Positions 44,601 through 49,443 of a DNA stretch of 54,708 bases are shown here, piece after piece. Under the pieces are notes generated by a model. It had not been told where the DNA came from. It saw only the letters and a program-made list of their open reading frames with translations, and searched no databases. A program made the position numbers and the translations under genes. The stretch comes from a virus: positions 1-54,708 of the IMG/VR virus record IMGVR_UViG_3300049489_000161; one strand, written 5' to 3'. Within the stretch, counting starts at the first letter, position 1; each line of letters opens with the position of its first letter.

Positions 44601-47337
44601 TCACCTTGAACTTCTTCTCGAACACCCAGTTCAGCTTCTCGTTGAACACCCGGGTCGCCTCGGTCTTGGCGGCCGTATCGTCGAACGAGATCTGGACGTA
44701 CTTCAAGTACAGGTCGTACAGCAGCCCCGGCTTCTGCCGGGTGCCCACCAGCATCTCGGCGGCCTGTACCGTCTCCGCCAGATCCGCGATCGTGTCGTTC
44801 GCCACCCGGATGTTGTCCTGCGCCTGCGCCGCAGCATCCGTATCCCCGGCGGCCTGCGCCGCGGCCAGCTCCTGGGTGTACGTGTCGAGCAACTGCTGCG
44901 CACGTTCGCGCTGTGTCTGCAGACCATCGACGTTGGTCAGCAGGTTCTCCATCACGGATTCCATCGACATCACCGCAGCGTTCACCGCGAACTCGTTGCC
45001 GTCGACACGACCGTCCTCGAGCACCACCCGTGAGGAGGACCGGCCTGTCAGCAGCGAAGACTTGCCACCGATCGAGTCCTTCTTGCGGGTGTCCGCCGCC
45101 ACCGCGTTCTGCCGCAGCAGATCCTGGATCTCACGCGCCACCGGGGAGTCGAACGAGGCCATCTTCTGGCCCTCGTTCAGCATGTTCATCAACGCCCGGA
45201 CCTCGGCGTCCTCCTTCGGGGTGGCGATCGCCAGCTTCTCGATCTCCGACTTCGTCATCCCCGAGGTGATCTGCTTCCACTCCTGCTCGGTCGGGGGATT
45301 CCCGGACATCCGCATCGCGTACAGCAACCGGGCCCGGTTGTTCACCACCTGATCGGAGGTGGCCCGCTTGTTCAGCGTGCCCAGCCCCATGCCCATGCCG
45401 CCGGCGAACCCGTACGCTGCGGCCCACGCCATCTGCGCCGGATCGAGATCCTCGCTCAGACTCATCGGCTCGAACGCCGCCTGGATGAACTCCTCACCAC
45501 CTTCGGCATACCCGGTGATCAGCGCGTCCCGGAACCGGGAACCCTGCCGAGTCATCCCAACCGCCGCGTTGTAGTAGTCGTCCATGAACGAAGCCGTGCC
45601 GTCATCCAGCATCCGGGCCTGCCGCGCCAGATAACTAGTCGGCACCATCCGCAGGAACTCGCTCGGCGCGGCCAACTGCAACGTCGGGGAGATCTTCACG
45701 ATGTTGCCGTCAGCATCCCGGCGGAACCGCATCCCGTTCAACACCTCGTCGTCGGCACGGGAGGCCAGCCAATCCCTGGTACGAGTCGGCAGCACGGCGT
45801 CCGCCACCTTGGTGGTGACCCTCTCCTGCACGTCCCGCAACGTGGTGTACTGCAACGGCTTGTCCGTCACTTTCCCGAGGATCTTCGGGGCGGCAGCCGT
45901 GGCCAGGTCATCCGCGCTCTGCCCCGGCGTGGTTCTCGCGGTGGCGGTCGCGGCACTGGCCCGGGACGCCTGCGCCGCCCGTCCGATCGCGCCGGCCATT
46001 CCCACCTGCAGCGCATCGATCGTCGTCTTGCCGATCGCGCCGACCCACTCCTGACGGGTCGTGTAGGGGTCGAAATCCCCGCGGGCCTCGTTCCATCCCT
46101 CACCGACGACCAGCTGACCCACCCCGCCGATCGTCATCGCACTCATCGTGCCCATGTACATCGCACGGCCCGCCGGGTTGGAGAACTGCATCACGCCATC
46201 GGCCAGCGCCGCCCCGACATCCAGCACCTGGACCCAGCCCGGAGCCTTGCGCGACCCATCCGGGTTGGTGTCGTAGAACGCCACCGTGTTGTCACCGATG
46301 TCGCCGAACCCCACCTCCGACATACCGTGGCTCAGGTTCTGCGTCACGTTCATCAACTTCGTGCCGACCTGCGCATACTGTTGCAGCCACGTCCCGGCGC
46401 CGCCGAACAACTGGTCCGTACCCTCATACCGGGCATTCGCGCGACTGGCGATCACACTGGCACGGGCCGCCGTCTCCACCAGCTCGTCCTGGTTCAAGTA
46501 CCCGGCCACCGTGCCCAGGCCGAACCCGATCACACCACCGATCGCCGCTCCGACCGGGCCGCCGATACTGCCGAACGCGGCACCCTGCGCCGCTGTGGTG
46601 AGACCGGCACCGGCGATCAGCGCATTGTTCTGCCACCCCTCGAACCGATTCTCCGTCGCCTCGAGATCGTCCTTGTACTGCTCGGCCTGTGGCGCGTACA
46701 ACGCCTGCTCCGACCGCTCGCTGCGTTTCGCGTTCACCGCCAGGGACAACGCCTCAGGGTTCGAGCGCAACGCCTCGAACTCCCGGCCCTTCTCCTCCCG
46801 GGTCATCACGAAGTCCGACATCATCGTGTCGGCCGTCTTCGCGTCGAACGTGTCGTAGACGTTCCCCTGCTTCTGGCCGTTGACGAAGATGTCCCCGAAC
46901 CGCAGATCCTTCTTCTCGTCGTCCCACGTCACGACACCCGTGGCCTTGTAGCCCTCGGTGTCGGCGCCCGGATCGAACTGGGAGAAGAACACACTGGCCC
47001 GATCCTCATCGAACGCCTTCTGCTGCCAGACGTTCGACTGCTTGATCATCTGGTTGTAGAAGTCGGTGTTCCACCCGTTCTCCGTGCCACCGGCATTCGC
47101 CCCCGTGTACCACTGCGGGGCGACCTCCATCATCGAATCCTGAGGAGCCCACGGCTGAAGACCCTTCCGGCCCTGGTCGATCCACAGATCCTGGTCGCGG
47201 GCGAACCGCTCGGACGCCTGCGCCATCCCCAACGGCGCGGCAGGACTGTCAGCCTGCTTCTTGAACTGGGACTGACCACCCTTGAAATCGACCACGACGT
47301 GACGCCCCTTCGATGACCGCTGCTCTTGGGCCACCAT
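32683..47337 (-). CDS. Giant 4884-aa protein with RNA polymerase beta-prime-like DxDGD site; probable injected virion protein
   Basis: One uninterrupted frame of 14,655 bases, over a quarter of the window, probably the first gene of the late transcript. Residues 239-281 form a glycine-zipper, membrane-active-looking segment (GGPVGAAIGGVIGFGLGTVA). G758-K759...T764-G-R766-S and R941-N-P943, followed by N981-G-D983-H-D-G-D987, match in order the beta-prime subunit elements GKR..SGRS, NRAP and NADFDGD that hold the catalytic magnesium. Between them a coiled-coil-like insert (about 800-870) is extra. Long helical regions follow. The C-terminal part contains FFETGDIRLISQGFLDG, similar to large polyvalent phage proteins. 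The last 60 residues are glycine/tyrosine-rich. I infer a virion protein ejected with DNA that may transcribe early genes. The paired lysine-bearing barrel was not found. An alternative GTG start at 47295 has AAGGGG upstream. Confidence 0.8.
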   Translation of the reverse strand: MVAQEQRSSKGRHVVVDFKGGQSQFKKQADSPAAPLGMAQASERFARDQDLWIDQGRKGLQPWAPQDSMMEVAPQWYTGANAGGTENGWNTDFYNQMIKQSNVWQQKAFDEDRASVFFSQFDPGADTEGYKATGVVTWDDEKKDLRFGDIFVNGQKQGNVYDTFDAKTADTMMSDFVMTREEKGREFEALRSNPEALSLAVNAKRSERSEQALYAPQAEQYKDDLEATENRFEGWQNNALIAGAGLTTAAQGAAFGSIGGPVGAAIGGVIGFGLGTVAGYLNQDELVETAARASVIASRANARYEGTDQLFGGAGTWLQQYAQVGTKLMNVTQNLSHGMSEVGFGDIGDNTVAFYDTNPDGSRKAPGWVQVLDVGAALADGVMQFSNPAGRAMYMGTMSAMTIGGVGQLVVGEGWNEARGDFDPYTTRQEWVGAIGKTTIDALQVGMAGAIGRAAQASRASAATATARTTPGQSADDLATAAAPKILGKVTDKPLQYTTLRDVQERVTTKVADAVLPTRTRDWLASRADDEVLNGMRFRRDADGNIVKISPTLQLAAPSEFLRMVPTSYLARQARMLDDGTASFMDDYYNAAVGMTRQGSRFRDALITGYAEGGEEFIQAAFEPMSLSEDLDPAQMAWAAAYGFAGGMGMGLGTLNKRATSDQVVNNRARLLYAMRMSGNPPTEQEWKQITSGMTKSEIEKLAIATPKEDAEVRALMNMLNEGQKMASFDSPVAREIQDLLRQNAVAADTRKKDSIGGKSSLLTGRSSSRVVLEDGRVDGNEFAVNAAVMSMESVMENLLTNVDGLQTQRERAQQLLDTYTQELAAAQAAGDTDAAAQAQDNIRVANDTIADLAETVQAAEMLVGTRQKPGLLYDLYLKYVQISFDDTAAKTEATRVFNEKLNWVFEKKFKVKDPATGNLVPVTDSMAEAMRKVVELKMVRNPLTGQGSFAVFVPQVSLVMSAADIHGTMSFDESVLKTLNGDHDGDNAVEIASTYEPPEQLANIRRGNQYAQRNTTWVDDQGTVVGSDTGWEINIGVPDAEAIYIEAFSDPLNPSDLHDKVVLGLLRLSARLEQRYGRVLQPAKEFRALLKQFQANVLANVTDARTILVKGMYDLGGEALLAMGDSTGRPEALQIWNMISVEFDAIQQEFAYWRDVNREDVIVNPLKPAVPAPSSVLKRVARWMAKTHGDALMMLGSAAQTRPEQFLHYSALYNSATVLGAMDADQMADAVAGQAKLVELYAKLGAGKTQSDSEGMLGRDRIQERTVYWLKQIIASEGIAGKFPNLSETELLLYVANMRVPAVVKDGGVFGIVPGEQVSMLQMLLGKSLDVELEMQEGADPDSPIMKKIQTLRPLTRNNAKQGGNSNTAALAMMEVFSDTSLYELLGKASMYIGPHVTLRQLMELSLSKNEKDRAAFMAMLRRAADYSKKHGIGNPPWGADVLTQTGPDGALQMNSYTMLIDALGTSTSAEQKKRQDRSDKARRQFENGLKDLSEMIDAWAMLYPSLDASDRRAVLNDMLRTGDERVARKIAAMIPNGAALGVVEVVGGEVHMRDWVEQALTETDPKKAALIWHVNTLIAEWNVMANTPTKDKLEDGVEGVVRWDQIQSRFLQTAYILNTLEDGGRQRQLFWEAVARAQSIEELYTQINANPVWLAGRPELLPFDDDKAGYEVNARNQWGAGNSQQQVLDAIADFSQMAEPMSKALVQRKADSDSNARITTAMQEELAWQKDEIAARIAENNKKPVSQRQTVEEIRAEVQNTGKDTNSAEMLGFLRRAIRNAQAFPDGVGPNAMQQLYTAMYDMFFRAHDKGLPPDLTRPMGEAITMADMWGFGNALRAESAALTTLSWDQVATNLSKLAKGPVRIQLENGRLVELDMSDEETALQMLHDPRTQEFAKLVLFPTMRDVNPVGTVQTYSNGVQTSNIGHLLQDTSFASLFNPTADEPELRRAYRYISMVEAFIRNAAVEEGTAEAWEDGFFPISNMIDSFIVAYTTAESVTEQSLQQVRDKLVIGVYRVLKSLANVQKASLPDLQQLISAELQKRFWGDDTAYLEYIAPMSDAEKQLHEDTVRDLMGLAAVDRFEEARIQLKSATDPVVRAELERRMQEAQDGIDHAKNADLSDLLAFRSRMEYASVLKTFQLSHGRSADDKKFDFVKKTAIVQFLGTQERINKFAGYKAKIDTTPGTEQNIYQLLAKFRELVWTNNDSRVFSEQTADVLTPEQWDQLGEFCATLTISERSVRSSDDTRVLPIILGKNVDDVRKLYDTSWASLSDPLFHPRVLDAVEAIAATTLDPRMTRMDEAAEQILTELYPQNRLGQWHDRIPMHLAKARKLLDGASVEAAVQMEGVTNDEMDVWIATGFATSEDVDLAAHTTTREFVLDPNTSLDLQDYLDREAYLRIHNHAVWEVNITPADTGVPVPLRDIVGDTIMLDENTRSSPLKSLNLDVLLKYLTKNPQLIPATGATISITYVDVNKKPPGPEYANNVYFDGVGRASAGRSEVGLIASMLYAVSGVFGTGLQIPLDAITKQGQSFRAFRTSALRRTKDFEENSATLTEMLERKTMALATAMFPHGRLQVDDLTALYKYVKSRHVVMGRNPSTGLKEVWPAEKWIAYESQGGTMPLESLDKAGDPPKFVANSEKVTQRILGRAGYGTDKTYVDIIEMYSTPQYSQERLERLGLGDLGEEVTLEELGNTVLGKVAPVSKARLIASDERTDIRTLRQLRLQEWQGQQAAQDERRFESRRAINDQNEDNKKQLLNMVQAEQLGGKLKYLGLPETMTQDVVNDLLNSHYAKSLEKLMAGSGILFVHEQAASKTSNVGHLVAAKQVEDGFSGMKFPPTYGDGVVIDLQSLLNYAGGMHTKAVEVGTKVVEEYARRGVIVVLASNTKTTLLRQSLSRAMLEGGLGYKDLGNAGQFFVPSTEDEDYVNETVQALESTLVETSPQRADNFELNAWVDWLSELTEGNRVIDPARAKEWRRFSMLLVPKNYSVSVPGTNDLLLFGPPQKGTGETAQFNRIAKQLLAMTDDGDPNSPGFKQLLRQMTDKKYGNEYKDSIPFFKQNPDGTTKVGVKPPEQALKDFFDALKLGKEVFEPGSTVMAGDLYIRVAGDGNVLLQRIGFKLPEKEEHIKNLRQQWQDQEDVDGTPFPKLRVAFGPADVEANWTVPPPLEVEEVDRDRRKLELVGLVTEDAALKLHAEGTGNKTTISFMDPKTGYTSNLSTIAGNTRGIASYTSTEGIASKGSVRGVSHTFRNMFAVTGWDIENELLDVLVPAGVVGTDAERRELLRMLLDGWSKMNHGLTSSQILQLMDQERLLTTFAAELNELFASVMPGAVQPLGIALDTNRSSAIDNIAVAVLAALAAPGVTPDMVLSLPGFLTVPDSNREAMVGFMPAILSQLLNDPRRPEMRQYLLDKANAVFPQITLPDGRVVPEHYFDGDLTFWVRMYQELPDKNGAPQKPKTMLRPMSLQLNNVVASDKNPIGAAYSSFSRESDVSPFNSRITAGAVGGRVLVKQQEVGKKGARRVLPTQQEIIDGENTISLFEDDADTVWRMVSRIMPEDPSFSPFKHLTPLEHVRLDSTTKDMTSYLHVIQRGDTEKERQEWQKAVVLRNKLLDDLGLTHGEWAEIDFLVRQWYGTPGPRTDQTDYTEQVTAKMYIEAVSAMRQNITGPHRLHPLHGAMVPLEHVVFWRKVFEAGVWSPTKQIKRGKFEDVENDWGSWVETLMGQMLESHQEFMAMFLSPLDGFWVTYQGSNPNFNTMSLSVKQEIVAKMMDADGNRPYLSVDPDARVLMQDPAILESMSITHSLLAGLPSDEYMANQLRSIKITEMSDRIAYQKAWLKNNKARPQKKKSVKDYAKNGAQYQESLRDSSLFLRGAVHLSLTTRLFNPALWVSALGESFFRNQIENVTNILSGNNLGRGGKTTAAIGSKLGVEPKFSMEQLKMLDQLATILGDSTEFIGEIFGEMTYKSGLLEPGGTVNAEGQTVPSGGKVSRTLERTATTVSRVMSDPTIGQSQKSVAIRYLAAAIEYLELAPNNVVSVETLVAEMKKDPLWLKKKFSTKKANPHQMGINAVGNIRSQKNTVAAKLFMRPIETLCAQEGFGTWIGHALKIPFLFTRFNVNALTYLTGMTGVDQMVAMTLSGRENPWRSWIVRNRSKDPSLEFKPMDFNDVIETLDLSRLFVRGMVTQAGLFAFGMMGAEILGFGGEDEEEKRRRRQATYLNIPLVYDPQKAANDFRYQDAIFLDDIPMLGTLFKKDESGRAAIVPHWVLRQFTSPLMGVVRFFETGDIRLISQGFLDGVSAIPNSVLSLYRDADLTAKLLQESAEADARVESPERLSTTTLLGISIVGMYEKALIENQFVNGIRSAFDKYDRNPWLVAMTNPKDGGTLDLQQGSSLPQQTDALQQYQKEVPVLDDNGEPVIGADGKPVMEPVSGLAYMTRSGGDAYLHQYAENNATAAVLLSLFTGQITGPSSFARENMVVKTQNVPTEAVDNATLEALVYARFFGAGGSGLLSQDDIGSILKTQAEAADVWWNQGDIDAQSGKLYKEQLQQFDRLKAALIPQLEQRDIAAGVSSSPESLEAEADAMADAMMMGTSISRNGREELSIEGQEAMVKSLMAGLVTLDDPGFQGFYASQEQRDLLQARILDRIVQDGVNRGMTETAAKFRANRYYFGDSTDPSSPGLREILYSNQIPSQPSAEYNQLNATYVIGPDGRPWATPFPRQSIAQALGLPVPAGMIKPANGMSLDERGNAVDDVKNLNTGRASLEPTQVTGQVTPNDSILEQIKKKTYTPKDTISGGGRFSGYRSYGGYSRRGGGGYGGGGGGGFTPNSYITRMSFFTGMSAAQIDSVSMINTNSPLIRRADVRRERVSSERGRLKQWQ

Positions 47338-47636
47338 ATCGGACGCCGCGGCGGAAGATCGGGTCTGACGCGAACCCCCACACCCATCCCTGGGTATCCC
47401 ACATGCGGCCGGGTTGTCTCACGAAACGTCTCAGCATGGGTTCAGATCAGAGCGAACCCATCACCCGGACGCCAACAACAGGAAACACCCACAGCAACTG
47501 TAGGGACGGGATACCCACAGAGGGCTTTTCAGGGGTTTCGTTGGGTGCGGTTAGGTGTCAAGGGTGAAAAATGGAAACTTTTGTGTGAAGTACCAAAACA
47601 AACAATAGAAACAAATAACACAACACTATACCCCCT

Positions 47637-47654
47637 ATACATATTGATATGTAT
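47637..47654. promoter_or_regulatory. Palindrome, operator candidate
   Basis: ATACATAT TG ATATGTAT: perfect 8-base arms with a two-base centre in the AT-rich divergent region. It is a likely binding site for a dimeric regulator, or part of a promoter. Confidence 0.5.
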
Positions 47655-47668
47655 GGATATGGGTATTA

Positions 47669-47684
47669 CTGAAATCCATTTCAG
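47669..47684. promoter_or_regulatory. Second palindrome, operator candidate
   Basis: CTGAAAT CC ATTTCAG: perfect 7-base arms around CC, fifteen bases after the previous palindrome and upstream of the gene at 47748. The two sites have different sequences. Confidence 0.5.
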
Positions 47685-47747
47685 GTGTTGTGGTTGATTA
47701 GGTTGTGTCTGGTTTTGGTAATGATGCCAATGAAAGGACTGTCTCAC

Positions 47748-48047
47748 ATGTCTGAGAATCCACTGCAAAGTCTGCTCGGTGCTGCTTCAGCTGCTGCAAT
47801 CGCTAACATCTCTCGTACTCCGGAACAGCGTGCCGCTGATTCAGCCGGTGTTGACTTGCTGTCCGCACAGGTCCTCGGTGTTCTCATCGAACAACGAAAG
47901 GAGCTGGCGGGTCAGCACAAGATTGAGCGTGAAGACGCGAAGGCCAACAACATGGCTGTCGGCTCTGCCGAATGGAAAGAGATGGTCGATGGACAAAAGC
48001 GAGCAATCGCTGCCATCGATGCAATGATCGCACGCCGCGGTCGTTAA
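47748..48047 (+). CDS. Small helical protein, first gene of the right arm
   Basis: A 99-aa protein starting MSENPLQSLLGAASAAAIAN. It is mostly helical with SAQVLGVLIEQRKELAGQHK in the middle and a basic end (RRGR). The ATG has AAAGGA about nine bases upstream. A longer in-frame start at 47685 overlaps the AT-rich control region and is less likely. It stands alone between the divergent region and a strong terminator, so it is probably an early, independently expressed gene. No family is recognised. Confidence 0.68.
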   Translation: MSENPLQSLLGAASAAAIANISRTPEQRAADSAGVDLLSAQVLGVLIEQRKELAGQHKIEREDAKANNMAVGSAEWKEMVDGQKRAIAAIDAMIARRGR

Positions 48048-48085
48048 GAGTGTGAGATCCCTTCGGGGATCTCCTCTCTTATTTT
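48046..48085 (+). terminator. UUCG-loop terminator
   Basis: GAGATCCC (48054-48061), loop TTCG, GGGATCTC (48066-48073), with outer AAGAG/CTCTT pairing and a following TATTTT run. It closes the single-gene unit at 47748-48047. Confidence 0.85.
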
Positions 48086-48288
48086 CTATCCCGCTTTTTT
48101 TCACACGCTCACACGTTGACGTCTTCAATAACGTCAAACAGAAACTTCCTCGCCTAGTCGCGTGACGTTTGCACTCAGGCTACTGAGTGACCGGCTCCAT
48201 CTTGGCGAGGTGTGTGTGAGTGTGTGATTGTTTGCGGGATAGGTACTTCACATACGCTACGCGGCGTAGCTCAAATCACTCGACACCG

Positions 48289-48302
48289 TTGATGATCATC
48301 AA
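48289..48302. promoter_or_regulatory. 14-bp perfect palindrome
   Basis: TTGATGATCATCAA, fully self-complementary, 26 bases before the first TGTAGACA repeat. Possible dimer binding site. Confidence 0.5.
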
Positions 48303-48327
48303 GGTTGTCCGGTGATCAGCCTCAAAA

Positions 48328-48383
48328 TGTAGACACCCCTCACTGTCTACAGGGTGTCTACATCCGGCACCGAGGTGTCTACA
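48328..48383. repeat. Four TGTAGACA/TGTCTACA iterons flanking the element
   Basis: TGTAGACA at 48328-48335, then TGTCTACA at 48344-48351, 48355-48362 and 48376-48383. These exact 8-bp copies sit upstream of the larger element, bringing the total here to seven within 206 bases. Tight, directional clustering suggests cooperative protein binding. Confidence 0.8.
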
Positions 48384-48443
48384 TTCAGCCCAGATGCCTG
48401 GTTTTCTCGCACGTTAGTACGAAAACCCGGCCCTTTGGTGGTA

Positions 48444-48533
48444 TGTAGACACATGTAGACAACGAAAAAAACCCCTTTAAGGAAAGTGTATATATATAAA
48501 GGGGGTCAACTTTTTGTGACTACGGTGTCTACA
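48444..48533 (+). repeat. ~90-bp inverted iteron element, copy 2
   Basis: TGTAGACA at 48444-48451 and 48454-48461 (one helical turn apart) face TGTCTACA at 48526-48533. Inside are CGAAAAAA, a CCCCTTTA/TAAAGGGG inverted pair and TATATATA. It aligns along its length with the reverse complement of 13501-13591. In each case the same end points at the next downstream gene on that strand, which suits a promoter-like or operator role. Origin function is also possible. Confidence 0.8.
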
Positions 48534-48626
48534 CCCCAGTCCCAGCGCCCCAGCGTCGGGTGACACTCCTGATTCCGGGCGACGACATGGCTCCACTTCA
48601 GTGCGGATCTCACTCCTAATCACCTC

Positions 48627-48674
48627 TCGGTTGCGACCTCGTATCGGTTGCGACCTCCCTTCGTTTGCGAACTC
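48627..48674 (+). repeat. Three direct repeats with 17-bp period
   Basis: TCGGTTGCGACCTC at 48627-48640 and 48644-48657, and a diverged TCGTTTGCGAACTC at 48661-48674. The exact 17-base phasing suggests iterons bound by one protein, close upstream of the gene at 48812. Confidence 0.75.
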
Positions 48675-48811
48675 AGACACCATGCGTGGTGTCACATACC
48701 AAAAAACTGGTTTTGGTTGGAAAAGGAAAGAGAGAGATAAGGAGAAAGAGTCAAGAGTCACACCAGATGGGACATCCATAGTGACCAAGACTCTCTCGGA
48801 AAGGAGCTCAA

Positions 48812-49096
48812 ATGAGCGTTCCCACATTCATCGGCTATCTCCTGCTGGCTTTCACCGCAGGACTGGTGTTGCACCCAGTGTTCGCCTCCGTCTCACGAAA
48901 GATCAGCGATCGCCTGTGGAACCGCAGGGTGAACGCAGTCGTAAACAGTCTTCGGGCTGACGGCTGGACAGTCTTGGAGCCGGACCACACCGTTCCGACG
49001 CAAGCCACCTCCACTCGCCCTACCGTCCCTGACGACTGGGACTCCTGGGGCGTGGTGGAGACAGGCCTTGGCTCCACTGCCCGGGGTCAGGTGTGA
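48812..49096 (+). CDS. Single-pass membrane protein, unknown
   Basis: A 94-aa protein with one N-terminal hydrophobic segment (FIGYLLLAFTAGLVLHPVFA), a basic stretch (RKISDRLWNRR) that should stay in the cytoplasm, and a polar tail ending STARGQV. The ATG has AAAGGAG upstream. It overlaps the next gene, a lipoprotein, by four bases (GTGA). The tight coupling suggests the two act together at the envelope. It may be a superinfection-exclusion or host-modifying protein, but no family is recognised. Confidence 0.68.
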   Translation: MSVPTFIGYLLLAFTAGLVLHPVFASVSRKISDRLWNRRVNAVVNSLRADGWTVLEPDHTVPTQATSTRPTVPDDWDSWGVVETGLGSTARGQV

Positions 49097-49410
49097 AGGC
49101 AATGACGGCAGTGGTGCTTCTCAGCATCACTGCCGTCACTGCCGGTTGCACCTCCGCTACGACTCCCGAACCCATCAGCACTACACCGCTGCGGTTCTCC
49201 GACAACAGCCATGATGATCGTGACCTCAACAACGAGGCCTTCGATCTGATCTGGTGGGAGATGACACACAACTCGCCCGGCGCGGCTACTGCCCTGTGCA
49301 TCTCAGCACAGGTGCAGACCGCCGCGTCGTGGCAGACGTTCGACAACAACACCGGGCATGTCTTCCCGCGCACCGCATGGTTGCGTGGAATCTACCGTCA
49401 CTGCCCGTGA
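49093..49410 (+). CDS. Predicted small lipoprotein
   Basis: A 105-aa protein starting at a GTG that overlaps the upstream stop. The N-terminus (KAMTAVVLLSITAVTAGC) is a short signal peptide with a lipobox ending in a cysteine at about residue 19. The mature part is polar and contains WWEMTHNSPGAATALC and a second cysteine near the end, which may form a disulfide. It should be exported and lipid-anchored outside the membrane. Phage lipoproteins of this size often block further infection, and that role is inferred only from type and position. Confidence 0.72.
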   Translation: MKAMTAVVLLSITAVTAGCTSATTPEPISTTPLRFSDNSHDDRDLNNEAFDLIWWEMTHNSPGAATALCISAQVQTAASWQTFDNNTGHVFPRTAWLRGIYRHCP

Positions 49411-49420
49411 CCTCAACGAC

Positions 49421-49443
49421 CTGAGCATGTCGTGAAACTGCTC
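49421..49443 (+). repeat. Duplicated hairpin motif, left copy
   Basis: A 23-base sequence beginning CTGAGCATG and ending GAAACTGCTC occurs here and, with one base changed, at 49781-49803, exactly 360 bases away. Each copy folds as a GAGCA/TGCTC stem with the loop TG(T/A)CGTGAAAC. Confidence 0.85.

Larger units (their letters stand above)
47338..47747. promoter_or_regulatory. 410-bp divergent intergenic region
   Basis: This gap separates the minus-strand giant gene from the plus-strand gene at 47748. Its right half (about 47560-47720) is markedly AT-rich against the surrounding DNA and holds two palindromes described separately. TGGGTATCCC at 47390-47399 and GGGATACCCA near 47509-47518 form an inverted pair 110 bases apart. 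It should contain the promoter for the late operon and one for the right arm, but no convincing -35/-10 pair was found on either strand. Nothing in it looks coding. Confidence 0.55.
48086..48811. other. Gene-free region rich in palindromes and iterons; origin or control-region candidate
   Basis: About 725 bases with no supported gene. In order it holds an inverted repeat TTGACGT/ACGTCAA (48116-48137), GCTACGC-G-GCGTAGC (48256-48270), a perfect 14-base palindrome (48289-48302), seven TGTAGACA-type repeats (48328-48533), a hairpin CCTGGTTTTC/GAAAACCCGG (48397-48430), an AT-rich core, three 17-bp-spaced direct repeats (48627-48674) and GACACCA-TGCG-TGGTGTC (48676-48693). A polypurine run lies before the next gene. 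The density of sites suggests a replication origin or a regulatory hub. No promoter could be assigned with confidence. Confidence 0.6.

Noticed and set aside
34900-45100. Very long plus-strand frames opposite the giant gene (about 800 to 1160 aa each)
   Set aside because: They are antisense to a continuous virion gene, have biased H/R/L/V-rich composition with no motifs or ribosome binding sites, and arise from third-position GC bias of the real gene.
47556-47561. TTGACA on the minus strand as promoter of the giant gene
   Set aside because: No TATAAT-like hexamer at the proper distance downstream.
48627-48674. CRISPR array
   Set aside because: Only three 14-base units with 3-base gaps; no spacers.
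48477-48960. Frames on both strands in the iteron region (116 and 119 aa)
   Set aside because: Low-complexity, overlap repeats and the start of the membrane protein gene, no ribosome binding site.
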